NCBI GenBank assembly: GCA_905221615.1 | Contig: CAJNDT010003546.1 | Coordinates: forward strand, 487,001-551,000 | Length of the DNA stretch: 64,000 nucleotides | DNA from: Symbiodinium sp. CCMP2592 | Taxonomy: Eukaryota; Sar; Dinophyceae; Suessiales; Symbiodiniaceae | Reading direction: 5' to 3' | Shown here: positions 1 through 9,006 of the stretch, piece after piece | Layout of the letters: each line of letters starts with the position of its first letter | Numbering within the stretch: the stretch's first letter is position 1 | Program-made: the position numbers and the translations under genes | The notes under the pieces: model-generated | Databases searched by the model: none | What the model was told of the DNA's origin: nothing | What the model saw: only the letters and a program-made list of their open reading frames with translations

Positions 1-305
1 GCCTGAGGCTTCGATAATATTCAATTCATCTCAAAGCCCCTTTTGAGCCTCGGCCTCTAAGATCCTTGGCACCGGCCCCCTTCCAGGACTCCCGGCTTAT
101 CGTCCGCAACGTGGCAATTCAGGTACTCACACGCCCCCTCCGAGCCACCTGTTGCAGGGTTTGAGGTTTCGGGTCTCGGGTGTAGGGGTTATAGTTTAGG
201 CTGTAGAGTTCAGGGTTTAGGGCTTGTAATTTTTGGGGTTTAGGGCCTCGTGCAGAGACGGTGGGGGCGGTACCAGCCCCCCGGCTTTCCCCACGAAACA
301 GCCGT

Positions 306-404
306 ATATAGGCGGCTTGATAATTAGACTAGGGTTTCGGGGGCCCAGTAAATAATTGTGATAAGGAACCCCCAAAACAGTTTAGGTAATTAGTAAGGCC
401 CCTA
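306..404. repeat. MITE-like family A copy
   Basis: Ends resemble GGCTTGATAATTAGACTAGG and its complement (GGTAATTAGTAAGGCC), with a central AAGGAACCCCCAAAA. Same family as the copies at 23207, 27980, 34389, 37647 and 59041. Confidence 0.55.
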
Positions 405-407
405 CAT

Positions 408-559
408 TAACGCTACCGCCAGAATGGTGACGAACACTCGCAATATCAATCTACAAACACTGATGTGACGGCTGCGGCTATGAATGCTATTGCCGTCACT
501 GCCGCCAAAGCGCCAATGCGAGCACTTTCTAACAATGCATTGGTACGATCAGGTCTTTC
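408..559 (+). CDS. Possible exon of unknown gene
   Basis: An open frame without ATG at its start reads NGDEHSQYQSTNTDVTAAAM and on to SGLS before a stop. Composition is protein-like, and an AG acceptor-like CCGCCAG precedes it. No family recognised; it may be a relic. Confidence 0.25.
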
Positions 560-756
560 ATGACCATATCGAGCATGTTCCAGACCAGGGCTAGTGTGAG
601 AAGTATGGCTACCTAATTGGCTATTGCACCTGCTACTACTGTACGAATGCCGTGATGAGTTACCGCCCCTGTCGTGACGGCTAGTGATGGCTCGTGGAGA
701 CCTGACGCTGAGATCAGGGCGGCTCCTTCCGCACTCGATGCCTTGAGACCAGGACC

Positions 757-856
757 CTTACAAGGTAGGGGGAGGGGGGAGGGGGCTATATTTGCTTAAA
801 TAGGCCTTATTGGGTCCTTATTATGGGCATTACGTACCCCCCTAAGGGTCCCTATG
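757..856. repeat. MITE-like family E copy
   Basis: Imperfect inverted repeat with G/C-run ends (AGGTAGGGGGAGG at the left, CCCCCCTAAGGGTCC at the right) around ATAGGCCTTATTGGGTCC. Related to the element at 26258-26502. Confidence 0.45.
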
Positions 857-1016
857 ATTCTGAGTTGACGAGTACCCCTCATCAGGTTCTGTGGGATGTC
901 AGGCGTAGAAAGGAACTAGGCACCGGCAACGGGCCCTCCTAAACTCCATCTCCAATTAGAAACTGTAAACACCTGACCCAACGCCTGTTCCCTAAACTCT
1001 GTGCCCCACCCCCTAA

Positions 1017-1120
1017 TGCAGGAACCTGATTAAGAAACCCTGGGCCTAAAACCCCAAAATAATACAATTCATAGAAGGAACCCTAATACAGGCACAGGGC
1101 TTCTTAATCAGGTTCCTACA
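1017..1120. repeat. MITE-like family C copy
   Basis: Terminal inverted repeats of about 20 bp: GCAGGAACCTGATTAAGAAA at the left and its complement in TTCTTAATCAGGTTCCTAC at the right. Other copies at 23960 and 38540. Confidence 0.7.
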
Positions 1121-1133
1121 ATACTAAACTCGT

Positions 1134-1360
1134 ACACTAGCTAGCGTATCCTCCCGCCACCTCCCACTACACCTCCGGGAGTACGTAGCAAGCCTAGCTA
1201 AAGCTAACTGGCTTCACGAAGTAGCACGGACAACACGAACTTCTCTCTTTTTAGCGTTGTGGCGAAGTCCCGCGTTAGCCCGGAGAAGAACTCTAGCCTT
1301 TGGCTAGCTAATCTCCTTGCGCAGCCGTAGGGCTACCAGGGACCTAGCTTACGGGCCTTC
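1134..1360 (-). other. 3' non-coding end of the YR element
   Basis: Follows the Pol stop. It is rich in TAGC and CTAGCTA-like clusters (1137-1145, 1195-1210, 1300-1315). I could not identify terminal repeats by eye. Upstream of 1130 the signal stops abruptly. Confidence 0.4.
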
Positions 1361-1663
1361 TTAGCGAACCTTCGGCTCTCCGGTCCTCTTCCTCACTCCT
1401 AGCTCCTGGAAGTAGCTAGGCGAGTGTTCGAGGAGACGGCCCAGCACGCGCCACTCTAGCTTTTCCCCCTCCAGGCTCACCCTGAAGTCCGGGGAGAAAC
1501 TAGCGAAGTTCTCGTTCGTGAGGTCGTCCGCTAGCTGGTTCAGATCCCTGCGGATCCACTGTAGCTGAAGCTCACAGTTCTTAGCGGAGAGTTCCTCTGC
1601 TAGCTCCATCAACACCAAGGTCGACGGGAACTTCGTCGTCATAGCCTTCTTCAGTAGCGCCTC
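1361..1663 (-). CDS. RNase H domain, 3' exon and end of Pol
   Basis: Resumes RNase H with KAMTTKFPSTLVLMELAEEL and the last catalytic Asp region RDLNQLADDLTNENF, then a short charged tail ending at 1361. Together with the 5' exon it gives all four acidic positions expected of RNase H (D-E-D-D). The ATG near 1702 lies in the intron and is not a true start. Confidence 0.7.
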   Translation of the reverse strand, partial: EALLKKAMTTKFPSTLVLMELAEELSAKNCELQLQWIRRDLNQLADDLTNENFASFSPDFRVSLEGEKLEWRVLGRLLEHSPSYFQELGVRKRTGEPKVR

Positions 1664-2370
1664 TTTTTGCTTGTTGCGAACTCGCGACGCCCGTGTAAGC
1701 ACGAACGACGTGTCAGAAGTCTCAGGTCAGAGCAAGAGCAATTGAACTGCACACCAAAAGCTCAAGTTAACGCTACGTGATGCAAGCCCCGCGGTAGCCG
1801 AAGTCCGACGCGGAGTCTAGCACTCGGGTGAAGAACTTTCCTATGTGCAGTCAGTGTACAAGCACAACCGGAAAGCGTCAAAACTACAGAGTCAACGACA
1901 GAAGGACTCGGGGTGTACAAAGGGAGCCTTCTACGGACCAAGGCAAAGCCTTATCCTAGACGGACAAGCTTTACAGATGCAGACGCATCAAGGTGCTTAC
2001 AGACCTTTAAAAGGAGCCAAAAGCACGAATGCAGCTCCAAAATCGCAGTTGCCTTACGATCAGATGTACAGAGTCTGAGTGAAGGCAAGGGCGTAAGCCC
2101 CAAACGTATTTACACTGTACACGAAGCAAGCAGTCAGCGTTCACGACGTCGTCTGAACTCAGGAGTCCTCGCAGCAGCCCAACCAGCCGCCGGCCACAGC
2201 AGCTCCAGGAAGCAGCGCAGCAGACCACCACAGCAGCCGTCGCGAGTTTTCACTTGGAGAGGTCTCCAGCAGCCTTCAAGCGCTCAAGTAGTACTCACCA
2301 AAGGCGTGCAGCCGGAAGAGCACGAAACCACAAGCGCAAGCGGTTGGGAAAACCTCTTCAGTAGCGCCTC
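1664..2370 (-). other. 707-bp intron or insertion inside RNase H
   Basis: Bounded by a 16-bp direct repeat TCTTCAGTAGCGCCTC at 1648-1663 and 2355-2370. Removing one repeat copy plus the intervening DNA (707 bp) changes phase by exactly the amount needed to join the two RNase H frames. One possible junction gives a GC-AG intron (sense GCGCTACTG at the 5' end, AAAAAGAG at the 3' end), a dinoflagellate non-canonical type. TAGC is nearly absent inside (two sites, near 1793 and 1817, none from 1820 to 2360), unlike the surrounding element. Confidence 0.65.
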
Positions 2371-3020
2371 GTTGGACTGGTTGTCGGTGTAGCCACGGAT
2401 GGCCACCTTGGAGGTCTTCTTAGCGTCCCCTTCCGGGACCCAGAGCCTCACACCAACCAGAGTAGCCAGTAGCTCCAGCGCGGCTATGACCTTGTTCGGG
2501 TCCCCCTTAGCGAAGGCCCAGGGGGCCCATTCCTTCTTCACCTCTAGCGAGAACCAGGGACCGTGGCAGCCGTCCACTAGCTCGAGGAAGCCCCCAATCC
2601 AGGCACGTCCATTCTCGGCTTTAGCATCGGTGTAAAAGGAGAGTGGTGCAGCACCGTCCAATAGCGAGGCTGGCTTCTGGAGACGGCCTCCTGCTTCCAG
2701 GCGGTCTGCTAGCCAACCACAGAGGACGCGAATCATCGTGGGTAGTGTGAGGAGCCCCAGCTTCCCCTGGATAGCCGAGGACCAGGCGTGTAGCGGTCCC
2801 AGGAAGGGGCGCTCCCAGTCTAGCGCCATTAGCCAGTCGGTTCTCTTCTGAGACAGGCCTAGCCTCCAGGTGGAGTACTCCGTTTCCATGCCTAGCCACT
2901 CCACCCGAAATCCCCCCCTCGTCTTGGCCCATTTGAAGGGGTACCCAAGACTAGCGAGGAAGAGATAGCTTAGCGGGATCCCCATGCGTCCTCTAGCCCC
3001 TCGGCCCCAAGGACTCGAGG
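2356..3020 (-). CDS. RT thumb and RNase H domain, 5' exon
   Basis: Continues the polymerase after the +1 break (GARGRMGIPLSYLFLASLG, then GYPFKWAKTRGGF). RNase H follows: first catalytic Asp in SFYTDAKAENGRAWIGG, Glu in ALELLATLVGVRLW, and second Asp in GYTDNQSNEALL. The domain breaks at EALLK, where a 16-bp sequence is repeated 707 bp away and the remaining RNase H resumes. RNase H removes the RNA template after minus-strand synthesis. Confidence 0.75.
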
Positions 3021-3850
3021 TCGTCGGCATAGAGAAGCATGTCTAGCGGGAACGATGGCCCTAGTCGAAGCCCACACGCCGCTATGCGGGTCCACCAGTA
3101 GCTCGCACATGATAGCCCGAAGGTCCCCACCAGATTGACGTAAACCGTCTGGCTGTCGGGGTCCCCCGGTGTAGCTTCCTCGGTGTCGATCTGACACCCT
3201 AGGTAGCCATGCTCTCCTTCGGCATGCTTGTAGCGTCGGTGAGCTTTAGCGATGTCGCCCACCACGGAGAAGGCCACCTCGTTAGCGTCGATGTGCTCCC
3301 GAAGTAGCTGCTTCTTCTCCCTAGCTCCTGGGGCCCGGATCTTGTCCCTGCACTTAATGCGGTGGTTGACCCGGACCCCGTGGGTAGCGTCGTGGATCAT
3401 CCTCTTCTTTCCACTAGCTTCGTCCTCAACGATGACAGCTAGCGCGGCGATGGCTCGATGCTCGCCATAGCGGGCTTTGAACTCGCCTAGCGTCATCTTG
3501 GCCATGAGGCCCTCCGCCACGTCCTCTTCGAACTTCTCCCTAGCGAACTCGCGGTACTCCTCCACCGAGGAGTAGTTCGGGACCCAGGCTAGCGCCGCCT
3601 CCCAAGGAGCGTTCTCCAAGGGCTCGAAGACGTGGGGAGTGCGTGGTAGCGGGTCCCTCACCCCCACCGGTAGCCCCTCCTCGGCCTGGAGGAGGAAGTC
3701 CCTGTCGGGATCGCCGGCCGCGGTCAGTAGCGCCCGGATGAGGCGGAGGTATAGCGGCTGCCCCGAGACCACCGGGTCTCCCAGGTCATTAGCTTCCAAC
3801 CACTCTTTCCAGATCAAGCGTAGCTGCTCCTGGAGATCTTCGGAGCTAGC
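2993..3850 (-). CDS. Reverse transcriptase of the YR retrotransposon
   Basis: RNA-dependent DNA polymerase. The frame reads in from the G8 run near 3865 (SSEDLQEQLRLIWKEWLEAND), so the ATG at 3817 is probably internal. In order: a fingers segment with basic residues (KKRMIHDATHGVRVNHRIKC), motif A around the Asp of SVVGDIAKAHRR, motif B region FGLSCASYWWTRIAA, and motif C YADD (codons at 3020-3031). The catalytic aspartates are therefore present. The frame stops 7 codons after YADD; a +1 shift within CCTTGGGGCCGAGGGG continues into thumb and RNase H in the next entry. Closest recollected relatives are DIRS/Ngaro RTs. Confidence 0.8.
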   Translation of the reverse strand, partial: ASSEDLQEQLRLIWKEWLEANDLGDPVVSGQPLYLRLIRALLTAAGDPDRDFLLQAEEGLPVGVRDPLPRTPHVFEPLENAPWEAALAWVPNYSSVEEYREFAREKFEEDVAEGLMAKMTLGEFKARYGEHRAIAALAVIVEDEASGKKRMIHDATHGVRVNHRIKCRDKIRAPGAREKKQLLREHIDANEVAFSVVGDIAKAHRRYKHAEGEHGYLGCQIDTEEATPGDPDSQTVYVNLVGTFGLSCASYWWTRIAACGLRLGPSFPLDMLLYADDLESLGPRG

Positions 3851-4966
3851 TAGGGCACAGCCCTTGGCCCCCCCCGGCAGCCATGCGGAAGGCTTCCTTC
3901 TCTAGCTCCGCCTCCGAACCCACCTTAGCGAGGATCACCTCCATCATCTTCTCCCGTAGCCAGTCCCAGTTGGGACCCTCGGCGTAGCTGCGAGTAGCGT
4001 GGGGCCAGCGTCCTGGAGAGCAGAGGCCCCCACCATCATGGTAGCTCTTGTTGCCACCTAGCTGTTGGCAGGTCCTTGGTGGTCCTGAACCCCCTAGCAC
4101 TCGCGGGCCCTCCGGCTCGCAGGTCGGGAAGGTCTCGGGTAGCGGGCACTCCGGCCTAGCGCCACCCCCCTCCCCCTGGGCAGCGGTAGCAGGGTGCTGG
4201 CAGGAGTCCAGAATCAGGGTAGCCAGCCACTGGCACATCCTAGCGGGCCACTTTTCGGAACCTGAGGTCTTGAAGGGGCCCTTAGCGGGGCGCTTGAACA
4301 TGCGGCCCAGAGTAGCAGCAGAAGGCAGCGGTCCTGTGTAGCAGCCCTTTTTGTCATAGCACGGCAGGCCTTCGTGTACAAAGTCGGGCATAGCAGAAGA
4401 GCACTTTAGCAGCAGCCGTGTCGGCTTAGCGTATGGCGTACCAAAACTAGCCTGGTGGAAGGCCACGGTCCGTAGCCCCTTTTTCAGAAGGTCGGCTACG
4501 AGGTTAGCGACCTCGAAGCTGAAATCCGCAAAGATGTTGCCCAGTATAGCGCGGTCCCTCTCAGCAGGTGTTAGCGTTTCCAGCCCCCGGGGACATTCAT
4601 AGCTTCGCACGGGGCGGGGCCCCTGAAAGTTAGCCCAGGGAGCTCTGGAGAAGCTAGCGCAAGGTGGAGAGAGCACGACCGCATCGAATTCCTTGGTAGC
4701 TATACGGTCAAATAGCCTTGCCGAATCTTGGGCTGGCTGAGGTCGTATTTAGCGTGCCGCAGAAGATCGACACACTCGACTCGCACATCTAGCCCGAGTT
4801 CGGCGGCTAGCTGGTGCAAGCACTGCGCCACATCTAGCCGGCGCGATGTACCAGAGAACAGGTAAAGCACTCGTAGCGGCTGTGTAAGCGTAGCGGCCGC
4901 CGGGGCTGGCGTAGCATCCCCCCTGGGGGGGGTCACAGGCACTGAGGGCGCGGCCGCCGTAGCGGG
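3846..4966 (-). CDS. C5-cytosine-methyltransferase-like domain of the retrotransposon
   Basis: The N-terminal part has a motif I-like glycine loop, RVLYLFSGTSRR, resembling the DLFSG loop that binds S-adenosylmethionine, followed by alternating strand/helix sequence with an acidic strand end (VRVECVDLL). After a one-base break in a T run near 4710, the frame continues DRIATKEFDAVVLSPPCASFSR. SPPC matches motif IV of C5 DNA methyltransferases, where Cys is the nucleophile. A downstream segment (PARMCQWLATLIL) and a Cys-rich loop complete the domain. Retrotransposon-borne methyltransferases are reported from dinoflagellates and charophytes, and DIRS elements often carry a Dam-like domain; here the motifs favour the C5 type. 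Whether it is active is unknown. It ends at a TAG by a G8 run; a +1 shift there leads directly into the RT. Confidence 0.6.
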
Positions 4967-4969
4967 TCA
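4967..4969 (-). other. In-frame UGA between Gag and Pol (candidate readthrough stop)
   Basis: Codons read TCC AAC TGA CCC GCT, and the frame stays open on both sides: zinc knuckle before, methyltransferase-like domain after. UGA followed by C is known as the leakiest stop context in eukaryotes. No readthrough structure was assessed. Confidence 0.45.
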
Positions 4970-5465
4970 GTTGGAGGGCTTGTCCTCCTTAGCGGTCTCC
5001 GTCTGCATCTTTGTGGGGCATTGCGTAGCGGGGTGCTTTCCGAAGCATATGCGAGCAGACGTGCTCGAAATGGCACTTGCTGCCATTCTTGCAACCCTTG
5101 GCATTGTAGCGGAAGCAGATGGGCTTCCCTTGCGGGGTGCGATCGACACCCAGACGCTTCTTAGCTTTGCCCCCCTTGGGGGGGGCGTCTTTGCCTTTGC
5201 CCTTCCCCTTGGGGGTCTTAGCAGGCCGCTCCTCTGTCCAGGTCCAGGGCTGTGGCCGTTTAGCATGGAGGGCTAGCGGCGTAGTGAAGTGCGTCTCCTT
5301 CACGCTAGCGTCCTTGTAGGCCAGGACTAGCGCAGCGCCGAAGGAATAGCCGGCCGTGGCCATGACTTTGTACGCATGCTTCCTGATAGCGTGCTCGTAG
5401 CTGAGCACCATGGCCACGGGGGCACTAGCGACCCCGAGTCGGCACTGGACCGGAGACCATAGCAA
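4967..5465 (-). CDS. Gag-like protein, zinc-finger C-terminal part
   Basis: Continues the Gag frame and ends with nucleic-acid-binding motifs. A Lys/Gly/Pro basic stretch (TPKGKGKGKDAPPKGGKAKK) precedes a CCCH zinc finger with spacing C-x7-C-x5-C-x3-H (CFRYNAKGCKNGSKCHFEH). One base out of frame immediately after is a retroviral-type knuckle, CRICFGKHPATQC (C-x2-C-x3-H-x4-C). Joining them requires one frame break near 5055. The knuckle frame ends in TGA at 4967-4969, and that same frame is open on the other side into the methyltransferase-like domain, so the stop may be a readthrough point between Gag and Pol. Confidence 0.6.
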
Positions 5466-6187
5466 TAGTCTCCGAGAAGATAGTCTTTGTAGCGCTCGAA
5501 GAGGGCCATGGTGACATCCTGTAGCTCCTCCCGGTTGGGGTGCCTTAGCTGCATCATAATTAGCGTGTTCTGGAGCACCGTGAGCCGCAGCCGTAGCTGC
5601 TCCGGCCCAGAGGGCGTGGCGGCCCTAGCTCCCCCCTTCTTCATGGATAGCGTGCCATTGCCATTCCAGACGGGCAGTAGCGTGTCGGGGTCCCATTCGT
5701 CCCGGCTGATGACCTCGGTTAGCGGCTCCGCCTGGAACTCGCCAGATTCGAGCTCGCCTAGCTTCTTCTCAATGTACTCCTTAGCGGGAGTCTGCTTGTC
5801 CTCCAGGTCTCCGAACTTAGCGGTGAAGGCCTGACGCATGGCCATGTAGTCGGTAGCGGGGATGGGCTTTGCCCAGTCCCGGACCTCGCTTGTAGCCTCC
5901 GCCTCCGCTTGCCGCTCGGTGCGGGAATTAGCGGTCCTCCATGCGATGGTGACCCCCGCGGCCTGAGCGCGGCTAGCGAGCGAGGTGGACGGCTCAATTG
6001 CAAAGCTGTCCTTTAGCATCTTCTTGAGGTCCGCCTCATCTGTCGCCGAGGCTGCAAATTTAGCGACGGTATCAATACCGTTGGAAAAGAGCTCGGATTG
6101 GATAGCATCCGAGACTTTATGCTGCACTAGCAGGAATCGAAGCTCGCTGCTTCCGAGGGCTAGCTTCTTCGCCAGAGCCTCTGCCAT
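5327..6187 (-). CDS. Gag-like protein, N-terminal part
   Basis: Likely the nucleic-acid-packaging protein of the element. The ATG at 6187 (MAEALAKKLALGSSEL) is preferred; the frame is open slightly further without an ATG. The N-terminal half is helical (LRFLLVQHKVSDAIQSELF, a SAM-like or capsid-like helical domain), followed by a linker and a conserved-looking segment ending ERYKDYLLGDYCYGL. About 55 codons before the stop, a one-base break in a GGGG run (near 5435) shifts the natural continuation to the next entry (GVASAPVAMVLSYEHA). Absence of protease fits YR elements. Confidence 0.55.
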   Translation of the reverse strand: MAEALAKKLALGSSELRFLLVQHKVSDAIQSELFSNGIDTVAKFAASATDEADLKKMLKDSFAIEPSTSLASRAQAAGVTIAWRTANSRTERQAEAEATSEVRDWAKPIPATDYMAMRQAFTAKFGDLEDKQTPAKEYIEKKLGELESGEFQAEPLTEVISRDEWDPDTLLPVWNGNGTLSMKKGGARAATPSGPEQLRLRLTVLQNTLIMMQLRHPNREELQDVTMALFERYKDYLLGDYCYGLRSSADSGSLVPPWPWCSATSTLSGSMRTKSWPRPAIPSALR

Positions 6188-6199
6188 GGTAGCAGGCAC

Positions 6200-6612
6200 G
6201 ACGGGCCCTACGCCACCCTAAGGAAAAACTTTTCAAGGGAAAAATTCCTGCTAGCACATTGGGGAAAAGCTCCTAGCGTGAGAGTGTGTGCGGGGAGTGC
6301 CAGTCGATAGCTTTCGCTGAAAGGGGTCGCTGCAGCAGAGAGCGGCCCTAGCAGCCCCACCGACCCCGGCCCCCCCCCCCAGTACTCTCGACACTCTCTC
6401 GCTCTAGCCTTCCCTTCTTTCTGGCTGCCGACATGTGTGTAGCATGACTGTAGCGTGCACACACTGGCAACTGTAGCAAGGGACGACCCTGACTTTTGCT
6501 GCGGCTAGCGGTCGGCAGCAGAGGGCGCTGCAAGGGTAGCCGCGTGCAAGGACAAAAGTAGCGGGTGCAGGTAGCGAGGCCGGGGCCTGTAGCGAGGCAG
6601 GGGCTGCCCTTT
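6200..6612 (-). other. Non-coding spacer of the YR element
   Basis: No frame worth calling. TAGC continues at high density (13 in 6241-6600 by hand count). This is the cleanest evidence that the signal does not depend on coding. Confidence 0.6.
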
Positions 6613-7150
6613 TTAGCGGCCGCCCCAGTCCTCCCCGCGGCTCCACTGCTTGCACCCATCACAGCAGTGAGTAGCGTGGTCGTCGCACTTGAACCACATC
6701 CGCCTGCAGGCTCTTAGCGAACAGACCTCGCAGGTCGTAGCGCACCTGAAAATACAGGCGTTAGCGTCCCAGTGGCCTAGGGAGTAGCGGCAGCGTCCAG
6801 GCTGGTACTGCGTATAGCAGCTTGGCAATAGCATGGCCAGCAACTCGCTAGCGCGCTCCCCTTGGGGCGTGTTAGCGGGAGGGTGGGCGTAGCGACACAG
6901 ACATGAGTGCCACGTCTTCCCGCCCTAGCGAGTAGAGGTGCTCTCCACTGTGGATAGCGTTCTTCATTAGCGTGTTGTCGGCACCCTTGCCGTAGCGGGG
7001 GTTGGGCCCCTTGCCTTTCCCCTTCTCGTAGCGCTGGTCCCAGGAACCCAGCGGCCACAGATCGCGGTCAATAGCGGACCACGAGAGCTCGAGGTACCAG
7101 TAGCTCTTCCCTTTGGGAAGGCTGTTAGCGTGGGCCCCCGCGGGGGGGCC
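6613..7150 (-). CDS. Broken Cys-rich reading frames downstream of the coiled-coil gene
   Basis: Two well-formed but broken frames. The first (about 7150-6872) reads through a Gly/Lys-rich segment (YEKGKGKGPNPRYGKG) and an ordered stretch (NAIHSGEHLYSLGRED) to a TAA at 6872-6874. The second (about 6930-6613) is Cys-rich, with pairs such as CEVC and CDGC and a segment WFKCDDHATHCCDGCKQW typical of zinc-binding folds. A one-base shift near the GGGCGGG run (about 6925) would join them. They probably form the C-terminal part of the coiled-coil protein above. Family not recognised. Confidence 0.4.
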
Positions 7151-8215
7151 TGGCTCGCCCCTTTAGCGCCACACTCACGGGTGTGCCCTTAGCGTCCCGG
7201 ACGTTATCGGGCATGCCCCCCGCCTGGTCGATAGCGCGGTCCATCTGGAGCTCGCGGCGTAGCAACTCCAGGTAGCGGTCCGGGTCCTCGAATAGCGTGC
7301 TCCACGTGTAGTCGAACACATTGATTGTAGCGGCCCCTCTCGCCTCGGCCACGGCCAGGGCTAGCGGCCCGAGGGAACGAGGGGCTAGCGGCCCTCCCGA
7401 TCTCCATGAATTTTTAGCGGCCGACTCCGCCGGCGTAGGGTCCATGTTAGCAGGTGCCGCGGTGGCGGCGGCAGTAGCGGCCACCGGGGCAGGGTCGGTA
7501 CTGCTGGTAGCGGTGGCGTCCCTGGTAGCGGCCTCCTCTGCGGCCTGCAGGGAGGCTTTGCTAGCGGCCACCGCCTGCTGGTACTCCAGCTCGGCGGCCT
7601 GCTCCTCCTTAGCGAGCCGCTCCGCGGCCTCCTTCCGCTTTTGCTCTAGCGCGGCCGCTGCGACTCTCTGGTCGTGCTCGGCCTTTTTCTCTAGCGCGAG
7701 CTTAGCTGCTATGGCCTCCGCCTCCTTGCGGGCCTTGGCCTTCGCAGCGCTAGCGGCCGCGTTGGCTGCGGCGAGCTGGTCTAGCTGGGCCTTTGCTGCT
7801 GCAGCGGCGGCCTCTGTAGCGGCGAACCTCTGAGTGAGGCCCGCGGACATAGCGGCATCCAAGCTAGCGATGTCCTCCTGGGACAGGTCGGCCCAGCTAG
7901 TAGCTGACAGAACTCGCCGCTCCATCAGGTTAGCGGGGCTCTGTTGGCGGACCCCGGCCCCTATCCACTTCCTGGGCGGGGACTCTTTGTCTAGCATCTC
8001 GATCGCCTCGTGGGACATAGCGATCAGCTCTTGTAGCAGAGGCTTGTCAGCCCCTCGGTGCACTCTGACGGCCGAAACCGTAGCGCCTTCCGCAGACCGC
8101 GGAGGGTCTCCGGGAGGTAGTCTCCACTAGCGGGCTCCTCGGCCGTAGCGGGGCCATCTGCTGGCCCTGCGCCCTTGGGCGATGTAGCTCTGGCATCCTT
8201 GCCTTTTCCTCCCAT
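7125..8215 (-). CDS. Ala-rich coiled-coil protein, probable structural (Gag-like) protein
   Basis: Likely a structural protein of the element. The ATG at 8215 (MGGKGKDARATSPKG) is followed by about 45 codons, then a one-base break near 8065-8080 moves the frame to the main stretch ending at 7125. The main part contains a long Ala/Glu/Lys-rich heptad-like region (for example KARKEAEAIAAKLALEKKAEH), predicted to be a strong coiled coil that could drive particle assembly. A Thr/Ala/Pro-rich segment and a short ordered region near the C terminus (NVFDYTWSTLFEDPDRYLELL) follow. It stops at a TAA made from a GCTA motif; a one-base shift in the preceding G/C run would read on into the next entry. 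I do not recognise a named family. Confidence 0.5.
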
Positions 8216-8621
8216 AGCGGCGCGTGAAACGGCTAAAGAAAATCTAGCTACCCCAAGGTAGCGAAGCCGAAGGCTACCCGTGGGAGGAGGTTTAGCACAG
8301 TCACTGGCTCCTGCGCCTAGCTCCTTTGTAGCCCTGTTGCCTCGCGGGTGTAAAGCCCGCACGTTTCGTAGCGCCTTCCTTCGCTCCTTAGCTCCTTCCT
8401 GCAGGACGGACCTAGCGCAAGCACTGGCTCCTCACCTAGCTCCTGTGTTCCCTGGGTGGCCAGAAGAGGGGTCTCCCGGCCCCGGTTTCCTAGCGCCTGC
8501 CTTCGCTCCTTGCTCCTCCTGCAAGACACTGGCGGAACACGAAAGCACAACACAGGCACACAGCAAGTGACATGTAGCAAGAACGTGGTTCCCTCCACTC
8601 TCTTCTTTCTCCCGCTCTCCC

Positions 8622-8692
8622 CCCCCCCCCTTACGCCCGAAGGCCCCCCCCCCCCCCCCCCCCCCCCACCCCCCCCCACCCACCCACAGCAC
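8622..8692. repeat. Poly-C tract
   Basis: C-rich tract with uninterrupted runs of about 10 and 21 C followed by CCCCCCCACC-type sequence, next to the GA repeat. It forms a polypurine/polypyrimidine block with it. Confidence 0.85.
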
Positions 8693-8721
8693 ACCCCTTT
8701 AAAGTCTAGCGGCGTTTCAAG

Positions 8722-8919
<198 letters not shown>

Positions 8920-9006
8920 CAGAGAGGGGAGAACAGTGGGTTCCGACCTAGCAGCAATTCTAGCCTTGGTGCGAGTGCGAGTTCGGCGGCTTAGCACGCC
9001 CTGCGC

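Larger units (their letters stand above)
1..1016. other. Intergenic DNA with MITE-like elements
   Basis: Contains degenerate TTTAGGG motifs (about 175-245), a family-A inverted-repeat element (306-404), a possible exon (408-559) and an E-type element (757-856). Nothing else could be supported. Confidence 0.5.

Noticed and set aside
1913-2392. 159-codon plus-strand frame inside the intron-like insert
   Set aside because: Low-complexity Ser/Arg/Gln composition, no motif, and it overlaps the RNase H exon in antisense.
7321-7833. Plus-strand Ala/Ser-rich frame of 170 codons
   Set aside because: It is the antisense shadow of the coiled-coil gene on the minus strand.
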